This document shows positions 44,685 to 57,923 of a stretch of DNA of 64,000 nt, piece after piece; position 1 is the first letter of the stretch; each line of letters begins with the position of its first letter. The translations under genes and the position numbers were made by a program. Origin of the DNA: Tribonema minus. Its lineage: Eukaryota; Sar; Xanthophyceae; Tribonematales; Tribonemataceae. The notes under the pieces were generated by a model, which had not been told where the DNA came from, did no database searches, and worked only from the letters and a program-made list of their open reading frames with translations. The DNA is taken from assembly GCA_017506865.1 (NCBI GenBank), contig JAFCMP010000167.1, positions 1-64,000 of the forward strand, in the 5' to 3' direction.

Positions 44685-47600
44685 ATGGTGCGCTCGCGAC
44701 CCTGTCTGGCAGCCATGCTGGCAGCAGTACTGGTAGCTCTGGCCTGTAGTGATGGCACTGCATTCGTTGTAACACCAGCTCCGCTTTCAAGCCGGCAATT
44801 TGGCACAGGACATCTACGCACCGCTGGAACGTACACGACGGTACCACCGTTGCTGGCCGGTGGCGGTGGCCGGCAAGATTACGATGACATTGGCCCTGGA
44901 AGCAGGTGACAACTGAGCTGTAGCCTGTGTGATTCTAAAATTTGTGCGTAGGCAGCCGCACGTGTGTTCTCGCTGTGCGTCCTTGGTTCATGTTCATGTG
45001 GTATACAGCGGGAATCGATCGCATGGTGAGCATGAGCATGGCGCCTTATTACTCTGAGACGTATGGCGGTTGCTCTTGTTGTCATTTTTGGGTGGTCGTG
45101 TCCCAAAAGTGTCGAATAGGGCTACGAGTTCAACATGCAGCTGACATTCGTGCACGCCGCCTTGCCGGTCACTTCATACAGGTTTCCCATCGAACAGCCT
45201 AGCACCTCTGCAGCAGACGACTACATGTCGACGTTGTCGGGCAACAGATCTCAGGTGAACTTCAATTTGGTTATGAGTTGGTATGCCAGGCTAGGCACCT
45301 GTTTCTGTGTTCAGAAACAAGTGCGCAGTGATCGCAACTGAACATATGCATCATTAAGATTGTCTCTCCCACCATCAATGAGTTGCAAAATCCGTATTCG
45401 TCAAAACAATCAGTAACACTGTGCATCGTACGAGGCACAACTCTACCAGCAACGGGGACCTGCACTCTGGACCTCAAGACACTCACATGACATGCGGATT
45501 GCATTGTGTTGTTGTCATGCTTGTGCAGGTTGCCGCACCGGTGGATGCTGCAGCAAGGGAGCAGGCGCGGCTGGCAGCATTAGAGCGCCAAGCAGCATTG
45601 CTAGCAGCCAGTGGTGGTACACGGAAGTTGGAGCTGCCAATGCCGGGTACGTGCTGCACAGTGACAGACTGAAACTGCTGTACAGAGACGATGTGTTGAC
45701 AGGACGCAGCACTGGACGTCAATTCTGATGGGTTGCTTTATGCGTTTTGCATAAATACAGGCCGGTCGAGGTCTCAAGCATATGTTACAATGGGCACTTG
45801 AACAGGCGATTCTGAATCCAGACAACAGTGTCTTGGTTATGTGCTACGTCGTCCGCTGTGCTTGACGTTTGAGCGCGCTTAGTTCCTGATCAGCTGTGAG
45901 AAGGTGTTAGAGGCCACACCATGCAGCCTCCGCACATGTCGAAATTGCTGAAGCCACATGCAGACAGTTATGAAAAAATCTATCAAGAAAACATGTCAGT
46001 TGAGTGATAGGCGACGGGGTAAGCAGCCACAATCAATAGTCAAGCTAAACTGATTTTTGCCATATCCGCATGTGCCATCTTCAATGCATGACTCTGTCAG
46101 CATATGCGCCTGCATATGCACATATAATCAAGGTGTGTTGGCATTGATGCAGTGCAGTGTGATCTGCGCTTTGAAGGTGCACAAGTACTTTGAAGTACAG
46201 CACTTGACCGCAAGGTTCCTTTTTACTTGGTCTGCAGGAGCAGTCATGGAAACTAGCTGAATATGTTGATGTCTAAACACTGTAGCAGGGCGTGCACATG
46301 GGACTTCTGTTATTTCAACATGTCATGCCAAGGCCACGCATCAAAAGCTTGGCCATACAGCACAAAGTTGAATGCTTTGTTATCTGGGTGAATTGGCCTG
46401 TGAGCAGCATGTCAACAAAAGGTACCTGATTATCCTGTCCATGTTGCCATCTATACACACCTGACTGTTACCTGCAGTGTCCCCACTTGCAGGTTTCACC
46501 AGCCTTCATATGGACTTGAATGCTGCCTGCGCTGTTACGCTGTTGCGGTTTTTCATCAGCTTTTCTCAATAAAGTGATGCTGATCTATGTACACTGGCAA
46601 TGCGCCCAATCTGGTATCATGATACTTCGAAGTATGAGGAAAATATTCGAAAATGCATGTTCTATTTGGCAGAGGACAGGGCGCTGTGCCTCTTGCACAG
46701 AGGAAGTGGCTGGCTGTTGATGTTCGTTCTTCCTTGCTTGCTTGTGGTGCAGCTGACGGCGAAGAGAAGTTTGACACGGGCGGCAGCAAGCTAGCAGAAC
46801 TACTGGCAAGGGCAAAGTTGGGGCCGCAACACAGTGCGCCGCCCCCTCCTCCACCAGCACCTGAGCCTCCAGTGTATGCGGACAGGCGTGACTACAGGTG
46901 AGTCCTGATGCACTTGTGCTGTTTTATGTCGTGTCCGGGTCCATTCGCAGTGCTCAGCATTTACCCAATGAGGTGGTGACACTGTTGTCGAATGCAACAC
47001 TACATATACATACAAGCATGTGCCTCGATGTACCTCATAGGATGCATACATGTGCTGCTGTTGAGAGACAGCAGCATGATTAGGTTCATTTGCGCGATGT
47101 GGTGTTCATGTCTTTTACTTGTCGACCTTACCTACAGTACTGAGATCAGAATGTCATTTAATTGCTGTTTTGCGGTTGTGTCAGTCATCGCTCCTTTTGA
47201 AAAAAAAAAGCTTGCACATGTTTCAACTATGATTTATTGTGGAAACAGGAGAGACATGTGCTAAAACGTTGTGAGGCAAAGAGAACTCGAATGACGATAC
47301 ACTGATATTAAAGTACAAAACATCATTTTTGCCTGCCGCTGTCGAATTCGGTCATGATCCAAAATTTGGTCAAGTTGGCAACTTTTATTCATGTCGCCCT
47401 CAAAACCTCTGTTGGAGCATTTGCAATTCACCTGCGTGAGTATTATGGTAAAATGGCCAAGGGAACCGCTTCTTGTTTGGCCTGGCATCACCTACGTACT
47501 GCAATGGTGATGACAAGAGTTTCTACGTTGCATGCCGCCTGTGATCTGCAGCCCTCGCGAGCCCCAGATGCCTGCTGAGGGCATCATGAACGTTGAACAG

Positions 47601-50600
47601 GATCCGCTGTACCAGGCAGGAGGGTTCAAGGAGGTTGCAGAGGCACGTGAGGGGTCCCCTGCAGGAGGTGGTGGTCGTATGGCGCAACTGCTTTCTCAAG
47701 CGGCTGCGCAACAGGAGTCCAGACGGGTGCCAGCGCATCCGCTACCACCGCAAGAGCAGCAGGAGCAGGTGAGTTGCACTTTTCATTCCACCAGAGTCAA
47801 GTTGGCACCAGAGCGTGAGTACTGCTATGGTGTTTGCTCGAGGTGCATGTGTTTGACTATGATGTTTGACCTACTTCGAAGTATGATGTTTGCTCGAGAT
47901 GCGTACAGGTGCACCTTTGCTAGCTCAACCACAGCAAGTGCAAGAGTCGATGCTGGTCGATTTGAGTACTTGCATTATAGAGTGGCCACGGTATGCCTCG
48001 CCACAGAATGAGCTTTTGTGACAGTCAGTGATGCTTGTCTTGTCATGGTGAGTTTCTCCATCGTCACATTGGACGTAGAGAGTGGTGAATATAGAGATGG
48101 GAGTGGCGAACTTGGACAATGTTACAGGTTGTACGCGCGGGACCCTTCAGGCGCAAGCCTCCATAGTATTTGCTGGTTTCTCACGACTGATGCATCTGGG
48201 TGTGCTAACTTTGCAATGATGGGTATATGTATGTGCAGCATCGCTATGGCCAATCATGCTGAAGTCAGCATTCAGTTACTCCGGCCTTGATGAGGAGACC
48301 AATTCATGTAAAACAAAGCTGAAGAAGCGATGTATGAATTGGTTTTGCAAAAATTCACATGTGTCGCACAAGGTCGGGTTTGTTGCAAGCTGGCAGTGAC
48401 TTCAGCCTCAATGAGTAGATGAACATGTAATGAGTCTATGATCGGACTAAGCACAACTTGCACTCTTTTGCCACCAATAATCTTGACCAATCTGCACGCT
48501 TCATCGCCCCCTGATGCCGTCAACCGTTATATTGGTGACTCAGGGGGTTCTTCATCCTCATCCCCCGCAGTTGAAAAAGTAGGGGCGTTCATGTACTGTT
48601 GAAATTTGACATACTGTCATTTTCAAACCACACAACCTACCATGCACTTCAACCAGCTTTCAACATAGAATGTGTCACAGGAACATTGGTGCAATTTTAG
48701 CGCCTCGTCCATCGCTGAACTTTTGGCCTTGCGCATCGGTCTTGGTGTCCGCAGGGCAACCTCTTTGTTCTCAAAGAAAACGTGTTTCTCTGGTCGTGAA
48801 ATTTTGGTTTCGGTTGTTGCCACAACCACGCTTGTGGCCTACCACCAAATTACGCTCAAGTCCACGCTTGCGGCCTACCACCACAGTACTTTCAAGTACT
48901 TCCCACAGCAGTTCATTGCTTTTGTGTAGGCTTCTCACGCAAGTCCATGCCTGATTACCTGATCTGCACAACAGGGCGACATGGTCCCATGGGCCATTTT
49001 TGATGATGTCCCACCTTCTTTCATGTCTGTTGCCTCTTGATAAGGTTGCTCCTTCGCCACCAGCTGGTCGGTTGTCACCTGAGGAGAAGGACCGCATTCT
49101 CGCAGCTACTATTGAGAGGCAGCAGCGGATGATGGCAGAGGCTCGGGGGATCAAGTTAGACGAGATAGCCGATGCTGCCGAGGTGAGTTAATGTTTGCAA
49201 GTTAAATATGTAGGCAGACTGATGCTGTCGCAATAGTAAGCACTGTGCCACACACAGTGTGTGTCTTTGCCACACACTGAAGACCACCAATCCATTTGCG
49301 TCACTGTTTTATTGAGTGCCTCACTGAGCACTGATGCAAGCAGGGTGAATGCGCATGAAGAAATTGGATATACGGAAGGCGATTTTCAGATTGATTCCCC
49401 CTCGTGATTACTTCCTACTGCTATATTGAGCATTTCAGTTCAAAGCAGTTGATTTGTTGCAGATTGCGGCTTTGCACACTTGCTGTCTCCTGAGGGCCCA
49501 ACAACTATTTAGAGCCTAATCATCGATGATGATTGTTCAGCAATGGATGTTGCCCATGTCATGCATGGCGTTCAATCACGGTTTTGGTTTTAGCATTACC
49601 AAAGAGCTGCACACCAGTACTCTGAGCAGTACACTGAGACATGAGCAAGTGCGAACAATGGTCAGTTTAGTTTACTTGGCTCTTCAGATGCAGAAGCAAA
49701 ACTTGGTAGTGACTGTTCACCATGTTTATGATGTCAAGGCATGCCTTACGTTTAGTCATATTTGTGTGGGTGCAGCTGGCAAAGCAACGCTTGCTGTCGC
49801 GTGCGGAGATGGAAGCTCGTATGGGGACCAACATGCCCTCCACTTCTGCGGCTGATGACTACATGGCTTCACTCAAGAGAAACACCCAGAAGTGAGCAAT
49901 GACACATGGTTGCTGCACTGTCATTGGCAATCATGACTGTCAGTCATAGCGAGAACTTGGAATTTAACTGGTGCTAAGAGACATCATAGCAGTTGCAGCA
50001 TGTCATTGGCGACAAGAAGCAATGTTCCGCCGCCGTGCTTTGCGAGTCATGCGATTGCACCGTGATTTGTCATTCAGCTTTGTCATATAAAGTGCAACAG
50101 ACCTGCTTGCTGCAAACAAAGCCTTCAAACCACACGAAGCGCTAGAGACCTACATCTTTGTTCAGGAAATGTTGCATGTATGAGCTTTAAGCCAGACATG
50201 CATTCACAAAGCATGCCATTCTTGGATGCAGAGGTGCAGCAGCAACGGCCACAAGGCCGTGCGTGCACATATTGAATCTTGACTCTCGATGCTTGTTGTT
50301 GCTTGGCAGACTCCAGCAGGAACAACCCACAAACCACAACCCATATGCCGATGCGCGCCTGAAAGGAGTGGATAGCCGCGCCTCAGAAGACTACATCTTG
50401 GGGCTTGCACAACAAAGCCAAGCATCTCGGTGAGTACGGTCCTCTAACTGTCTTCTCAATATTTGAGTTTACTGGACGTACTTGTGCACCTTAGCACCAA
50501 AGGGGAGTTGGATGTGCGCGTTTGTTGCAAGCAAGTAGGTGGACGCCATCACGGTTGTGTTTGGAACATCACGGCACGCAGCTCGTCATGCTTGCTCACA

Positions 50601-53600
50601 CTGATGGGAGTAGTCTCTCATAGAGCCGGGTACAAGCAGGATGCAAATTTTGATTTGTTGCCCACATAGCACAGTGAATTTGGCATTATGGCACGCTTCA
50701 ACCTCAACAAACATCAGACAGCGGCGCAGGCAGTTGTAATATTTTGGTTGCAACATCTGCAGGCCTTGTGCTTATTTGTGTCGACGCTGCTTGCAATTGC
50801 TACTGCAGGACTGATGACAGGCTGGCGCCCAATCCATATGAGCACGCAAGACCCGAACGCGACAGCAATGTAGCAGAGGACTACATTGACGGACTGGCAG
50901 CACAGCCAACGACGGCGTCAGCTGCAACCAGGTGAGTCTTGTTGTAGAAGTGTCACTTGTGGAGCAAGGTGCTTTTTCTGATCACGACTGACCTTGAAGT
51001 ATAGACACTACAAGATACTGCAGTGTTTTGCTGTACTGGTGCATGTTTATAATGCTTATCAGGTACTTCTACATAACTTTTGAGTCCGATGCAGTCATCG
51101 CACACATAACCTACATTCCTTCGGTGTCAGGGCATCAAATGCTGCACACAAGCAGTCAAAATGGCACCAATGGCTGCTGTCAGTTGTCAATGGCTGCCTT
51201 CAGAAAAATCTGGGCAGCTCATGTGCACATCTCAATTTACAATATTAAGAGAACTTCACCTGTGAGGTCGACCAATATTACCCAACGCTCAATATCCTGA
51301 CTTCCTTTGGTACACTTGCAGCATTGTGTTGTGCTCTTATGTACGGCTTCCCTACCTGGCGAGAACAGGACAGTGCAATGTTGTGCTGAGTCTTGACCCA
51401 TTGCATTGCTTGCATCACTGCCTTCTTCAGTGCCAACCCTTACGAGCATGCCAAAGTGGACCGTGGACCGAATGCTGCGGAGGAGTACATTGCTCAAATC
51501 AATCAAGAATCTCGGCAGCAAGCCAGGCAAGTCCCTTGGTGTTCGGACGACCCATGGCAATTCTTTGATATAGATTCACAAGTTATTCACCTAGGCTGGT
51601 GTCAGCTTTGTCACAGCTGCTAACGGAGAGCAGATCCCACCTCGTGCGCGAGCCAAGCAATGTTATAGAAATTGGCGTGCAACCAATGTTGAACTTCTCA
51701 TATACCCCCTACATGACCCCTGTGGCTCTGTGGTTTACTCATAGATGATCACTCCATTACATCGCAGCACATGCTGATAAACTTCACAATCAAGCTGCAT
51801 GTACCTTTGCTATCGAACATCACTGCAGCTGCTCTGTTGCTGCTGTGGCGCTCTTGCGTTGAACACGGCGCCAGACCAGCTGGGTCGCATTGGCAGCCTT
51901 TACACTTTGAAGGTGAATTACAACGCATTTGACCACTTTGAAGTGTTTCATTTGACAGCAGACTTAGCGAGGCGGCTGACATGTTTCTGACCTCTGTGTT
52001 TGCCTTACGTCCAGCCCACCGCCGTCTCGAACGGAGTACTCGCCAACACTGGCTTACGGCGAATCATTGTCTGACCAGCATCAGCCTGCGCCAGATAAAG
52101 ATGCGGTCAATCCGTACGCACACGCAGCGGCAGCAGCACTGGAGTCCAAAATGTCAGGCCTGGCTGAGGAGACAGCAGAACTGCGAAGGATTGCGGAGAT
52201 TGATTCGCGACCAACTATCGCTAGCGCCATTTCACAGAGGGTGAGTGAAAGCAGGTTAGAGTCATCATTAAAGTGCCAATTCAGGTCGCTGTGATGTGAG
52301 GTCGCTCACGGCAAGCGACAGCACACACCTTTGTGCATCAGCAAGATGATGCATTTGGACAGAACTATACTTTGCTTGACTGAGGGGCAGTTCAAGACAT
52401 CTTGTCCACACGCCCTGCTAGCTGCTCTCTTCCATGCAATAGCATGCGGCAGCAGTACGAGCTCCAAGGATGCTCATGCTTTGAGCAGGATGCTCATTTC
52501 AAAGCATGCGCCACCTAAAAATATTGGCTTGGTGATGTGTATCTGAACACCTTTCGGTTGTGATTGCTGGGCCATGTACCTCGGGCGCAGAACCAGTCAG
52601 AGTCGCCACATGTGATGTTGTATGTTAGTATGCCTGCCAGGTGCTTGCCACTGATGGAAGGGCATATTGGTCACGCGAAGCCAGCAGTATACTCCAACCT
52701 CTAATACGTCAAAGTGGTTCTGCATGGAGGTAAGTATTTAAGGAGTGCACAGACAGTACCTCGTGTATCCAGACTGGCAAAGTATCGTGCAGTCAACGAA
52801 AATTGATTCATCTGGCAAGTGCTTGCTGGTGTTCATGTTTGGCCTTGTATGCCCGTATACCGACACCTGCACTTCATGGCCCCCACTGAACCCATCTGAG
52901 CACCAGAAAATTTGAAGTATCTCACTGGGTTCATGTCATTTGCTCTGTGTTCTCCTGCAGCCCAAGGCAATGACATATGCAGAGAGGCTTGCACTGGCTC
53001 GCAGCAACAAAGGCGTGGTTGGGTCACAGACGAACCTTGCTGCTCCCACTGCTCAAAGTACCCCTAATGGGCAAGGCGATGAAGGCAGCAGCTATGTGGC
53101 ACAGCTGCAAGAGCTCATTGAAATACAACAGGCCAAGCTCAAAGCTCAAGCAGAGGAAGCAAAAGCAGCCAAGGCGGCTACGAAGGCTGCCAAAGCGGCG
53201 TCTGCCAAAGCGGCGTCTGCTGCACAGGAGAAGCAAGCGATTGCAGGTACTACTGACACTGTAATTTTTGTCAACAGCATGTGTTTTAGGTTCAAGTGCT
53301 CAAGTTTGCGTTCATCTCATACCTCAGTACAAAGCGGTAGCTGTTTTCCTACGGTCACTGGTGCTGCGTTGCAGTTAGACAGCACAAGTCGCGTCCCCGA
53401 TGGGCATCTGCTGGAGTATGCTCATGCAAGACGATGCGTGCCAATGCGTGTATGGCCCATGGATTGACATCGACTTTTGTCACAAAGTTCTAGTTGTTGC
53501 TAGGGAAGATGCGTTTCGCAGTTGTGATTGAAATGTCACTCAGCAGACCCGATGGACAGCACATCACAGCAATCCTGCAGCACACAATCACTGCAACTCA

Positions 53601-56034
53601 GCGATGGTTTACAGCATGTCAATATGGACTGCTGACTGGCGCAGTTGGCGACTCACCATCATGCCATGTGCAGCCATGTCAGCCTGCGTCACCTTGTGAA
53701 GAATCATGTGTTAAATTGCATGTCTTCGTGCATTCTTCTTTGCCTGCCATTGTGTGCAGTCCCGCACACCCCTGCTCCTGCCACTCCACTGACTGGCAGC
53801 GAAGGCATCGACGAGACAGTGACACGCACGCTTGATCTGCTCAATGAGCACGTACGTGGTGGCGCAGCGGTTGGGCTGCGCGCTGCGCTTGCTGCGGCTC
53901 GAGGCGCACTGCAGAAGGAAGTCCATGGCGTTTCTGGTGCTGCAACTGGCGTCACTGCTGCTGCTTCTACTGCTGCCATACCTGAGGCACGCAAGCCAGC
54001 GGCTGCAGCACCGCCGGCACCAGCTGCTACTATTTCTACTCCAGTTGCAGCCGCAGAAGCAGCGCAAACAAAGGCGCCAGTGGTGCCAGTGGAACGGTCA
54101 ACGACAACAGCTGAGGCGCAGGCTATGGCACAGTCAGGTATGACCGAAATACGCTATTGTTGCCGTACTTATGGCAGAAGTGGCTGCACTGCGTACCATG
54201 CTTTACAGGCCAGAACATTTGACTTGTTGCAGTACCCTTGCATGGCAAAAGCAACATTTTTTTTTTGTGAATGCGGATGGTAGTTCTGCTTCGTACTGCA
54301 AGAGAGGATCAGTGCTGGTCTGCTGCCCTACATGACAAAATTGCATCATTGCAACGACGTTCAGCAAAGTCAATGTAATATTCAATAGTAATTTTGCTCG
54401 CCAGTGCGACCTTTCCTCCTTTCTGGGCACTGCTTCTGCACACTTCTGACTTTTCATTGCCGCATTCCTCATACTTCAACTTGAAGTACCATCTAATGTT
54501 GCAATGCCAAGGTGCGCTTTTTTCCAGAACTTCACGCACATGGGCACCAGGTGCCCAGGTTGCCACTTCGGCTTATCTTATGACCATCTACCTGTGGCTC
54601 TTGGGCTGTTTGTATGTACTGCAGACTCTGTGCTGTGGCGTGCTAATGCGCTGCTGACGCGCCACGTGGAGCGACCACTGAAAGGGAGTGAGCTGTCTTC
54701 ACTCAGGGCGGCTCTGGTAGCAGCGCTGGCGGAGGTTGATGCAGACATGGGCAACACCGTGCAGCAGGTGCACACCTTTGGTTTACTTATGAAGTGGTGT
54801 GAATTTGTGACACAAAATATAGAGCAAATTTGGTTGGCGCTTTTATGATGTACAATCAATTTCTGTAAGGCACTCCTCACAAACGCACATGCACAACGCC
54901 TTTTTCTAGTCTGAATTTGCTTCGGGTCAAGCGGAGTCAACACTGGTGTAGTTTTAGCTTGACAGTTTCGTTACGCCGCGGAAGCAAGGGTGGGGCGTGT
55001 CAGCCTACTATACTAGGTCACCGATTGGGCCGGAACCAGTTTGCATTATGCTGTGCACATCTGGCTGGTCAGTGTACAGACACGCTCCTCACACATTGTT
55101 GGCGAACATGCATTCTCCAGTAAAGCCTGAATCCCATTGATTGTGCACGATTCGAGATTGATGATCCATGTTGATGTCTTGTAACCACCGTGGGTTGTGT
55201 CAAGTCTGTACACCTGTAGGCTAAGCATTTGTTTTGCAGCAGAGCTGCAATCGTAGACACAGGGGTCACCTCTTTTGCATTCAAGCCTCAGATGCATCTT
55301 TGTTTTGGTGACATGATTTACCTGTAGGGTCAACTCATGTGGGATTAGACTGTAATATATCATTCAACCACATATCATTCAACCACGCATCAATGACTGC
55401 ATAAAGTTCCGTTGGCAGGGCAGGTCTCTGACAGCATGCTTACCTGCACTGATTGTGCAACCTGTTGTGCGGTTGCGTACTTCAAAGCAATTTTCTCGCA
55501 TGAATCAATGAATTAAGCAGCTTTCTGTCAGTTAAGGATGCCAAGGCTTTCTCCCTGCAGTAGTTGTCGTCGTTTGAACAACAAGGGCCAGTATGCACCT
55601 GCCCCAGTTGTGTGGGAAGGTCATCTGATACAGCTAGACAGGATGGTTCTTGCACTGCTGTGTTGACACATATTGAAGAGGCTATGGTTCGTGCAATGCA
55701 GCAATGATGCCAGCTAGGACTGGCAGCAATAATGCAGTCATTAATGCCGGTTATCGCGGATGTATGCTCCTTGCTGCCACTGCCACAGGCACTGCCAACG
55801 CAAGCTCCAGCAATTGTGCGCCCACCGCCTTCTGCATTTGGGGTGCAGGATTCAAAGTGGGTGTCTGAGACCACCGACCCAGCACTCGCTACCACTGGTG
55901 CCCGTGCGTTAGCGTTGCTCACTAAGCACAAGGGTGGCGTTGGATGGGGGCGTGGTCGCCTGCGCGGACAAGAAGCTGATGCAATGGCCGAAGCACTGAG
56001 CACCGTGCGCGACATGCTGCGCGCGGAGATGTAG
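44685..56034 (+). CDS. Plastid-targeted protein with exon-encoded AExYIxxL / NPYxHA repeats
   Basis: Fifteen exons join in phase: 44685-44905, 45182-45254, 45529-45646, 46753-46897, 47552-47768, 49045-49182, 49776-49891, 50310-50429, 50809-50931, 51431-51526, 52015-52240, 52961-53246, 53760-54137, 54625-54767, 55789-56034; 881 aa. Exon 10 appears to use a GC donor (CCAG|GCAAGT). The start MVRSRPCLAAMLAAVLVALA is a signal peptide; cleavage before Phe in GTA|FVVTPAP suggests import into a red-derived complex plastid. Five exons carry a spaced motif: SAADDYMSTL, SAADDYMASL, ASEDYILGL, VAEDYIDGL and AAEEYIAQI, three of them after NPYADA/NPYEHA; exon 11 repeats NPYAHA. Later parts are Ala/Lys/Gln coiled coil and Ala/Pro-rich. 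I do not recognise the family. A stromal or pyrenoid scaffold is one idea, with no direct evidence. Confidence 0.75.
46623..46634. repeat. TACTTCGAAGTA palindrome, copy 3
   Basis: Perfect palindrome in an intron, preceded by TATCATGA, so that TCATGATACTTCGAAGTATGA forms an extended near-palindrome. Confidence 0.8.
47872..47883. repeat. TACTTCGAAGTA palindrome, copy 4, flanked by direct repeats
   Basis: A perfect palindrome in an intron. TGTTTGCTCGAGGTGC at 47831 and TGTTTGCTCGAGATGC at 47887 flank it as direct repeats. Confidence 0.75.
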
Positions 56035-57923
56035 TGGCAGTGTCTTGTCAGAAGTGGTTTGCTTGGCCCTGCATTCGGCACCGATGAGGTAATGATTCAC
56101 ACAAAGACAGGGAGAGCGAGGCGGTGAAGGGGAAGGCGCATGGAGGTTATTGGCCCCGACGACCTGAGTAGTGGACACTCTGTGCGCTCGCTCAAAGATG
56201 CTAAGCCTAACAATGTAGCTTGAGTATTCATGCATGGCATGACTGTGATCTTGAATTGCTTTTACTGTATGCTGTTCCAAAACATGCATCATGATGACTT
56301 CCCACAGTTGAAAACGCTCTGACGACACCAAAAAAAATCACTTCTACTGTAGATAGCATCTGCCATCAAATAAAGCCTATGTCAATCTCGGCGACACCGT
56401 AACAGTCATGACTCCCACTGCGGCTTTGCTGGCTCACATACTCCACACTTGTGCATAGCAGCAGCGGCGGCAGCACCAGCGGCAACAGCGCACTCTAAGT
56501 CAAGTCTTTGGCTCTTGTGCCCGCCGGGCAGGATGTTGCCCTGAGCGCCGCGAGTCCGTCCTGTCAAAATTGAGGGGATACTCAGCGGCTTTGCCATGTT
56601 CGCACATGAGGACTTTCACAGTGCCAGCATGGTTGCAGGCAATGGCGGTGCATTATCATGGCACCCTCCCATAACGCAGCACCTGCTGAGGGACAGCTTT
56701 GCGCAACAAAGAGAGATGTGAGGCCCTGTTTCTTTGGCGCGGGGTGTGCCCGGCAGTCTTGCTGCTGTAAGCATTATACGAGGACGCGCACCTAACACAT
56801 CCCCAGCGCCAGCACGCGCAGGCACTGCCGCCGCTGCCTTCGCAACGCGCGCGCAGGCACCGAGCTGAGTTGAGCGCTGCAGCGCATGACGCGCGCCGCG
56901 TCGCACACGGGCACCGCCAACTGATAGTTGCGCAGCCGAGACAGCGCAGCAGCGCGCGCAGGAGGCGCCAGCTACAGGCGCGCATCATCATCATATTCAC
57001 ACTGTGCTGAGCACTGCGGAAGGCGCGGACAGCTGCGCAGCGAGCTGCCGACGGCAAGTGCGGGAATTTGAAGCTGTGACGACAAACCTGTTGAACATGC
57101 AGAGTACACAGGCGCTGCCACAGCACACGCAAGCACCTCACTGAGTGGAACAGTGCAGCGCGTGCAGCGTTGCGCACAGCACCGCCAACCGGTGCAGGTT
57201 GGGCTTTTTTGTGAACTTAGCCCCTTTTAAAGGCAATTGCCCAAAGTGAGCATATGACGTGTGGGGTGGCGTATGGCGAGGCATGCAGTGCGGCGCCATA
57301 GGAGCAGGTGCACACATAGCAATGACTCTGTTGCTTTTGGTGCACGCCACGTGGCCTTCACTCTTTGCTTGGATCGTTTTAACGAACGTTAAAAGCACGA
57401 CTTCTATCTTCAACTGGAAGACACTTGAGCTTCACAAAGCGACACCTTTCTTGTTGGCAAGGAGGCCAACGGAGGACAATGAAGCAAGTAGTGGCAGTAG
57501 ACCAGAAGTAGCGGAAGATGGTGTGTCATTGACCTCTTGCTGGCCATGCGTTCGTCCCGTCGCCATTTTCCATTTATTTCTGTGTGGTCTTGTCGTCGTG
57601 TGTGTCGTTTGTGTGGTCTTGTCGTCGTGCAGTGCACTGTGTCGACATTGACCTGACACCTGAAATGCAGACGGTGTCCTGGTACGTAGTGTGTCGGGTA
57701 CGTAGTGCCCCTTGCACGGTGTCCCCCCATGGGAACTTAGTGTTGGCTGACGTCAACTCGACGGAAATACGAACCGGAAACGGCTTTTGCATCAGCCCGA
57801 CCCCAAACAGCGCCGATCAGCATCATCACACAATCTTGCAATAATCTGCAAAAGGGTTCAGCACACTCCTCATAATACGCCTGGACAGGCCACAGCACAG
57901 CAATACACACAACGCTGCCCAAG
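56035..57923. other. Intergenic region, mostly without recognisable genes
   Basis: About 56750-57180 is GC-rich and open on the minus strand with Cys/Arg-rich translations that look like composition artefacts. A GTGTGGTCTTGTCGTCGTG direct repeat lies at about 57580-57632. The last 100 bp should hold the alternative oxidase promoter; no TATA box is seen. Confidence 0.4.
56406..56597 (-). CDS. Possible small protein (63 aa)
   Basis: ATG at 56597 in AACATGGCA context; MAKPLSIPSILTGRTRGAQG, an Ala run, then MHKCGVCEPAKPQWES with a C-x2-C pair. It is short, with no family recognised, and may be chance. Confidence 0.25.
   Translation of the reverse strand: MAKPLSIPSILTGRTRGAQGNILPGGHKSQRLDLECAVAAGAAAAAAMHKCGVCEPAKPQWES

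Noticed and set aside
56656-57177. Minus-strand Cys/Arg-rich frame of 173 codons
   Set aside because: Composition-driven frame in a GC-rich patch; no motif and no splice support.
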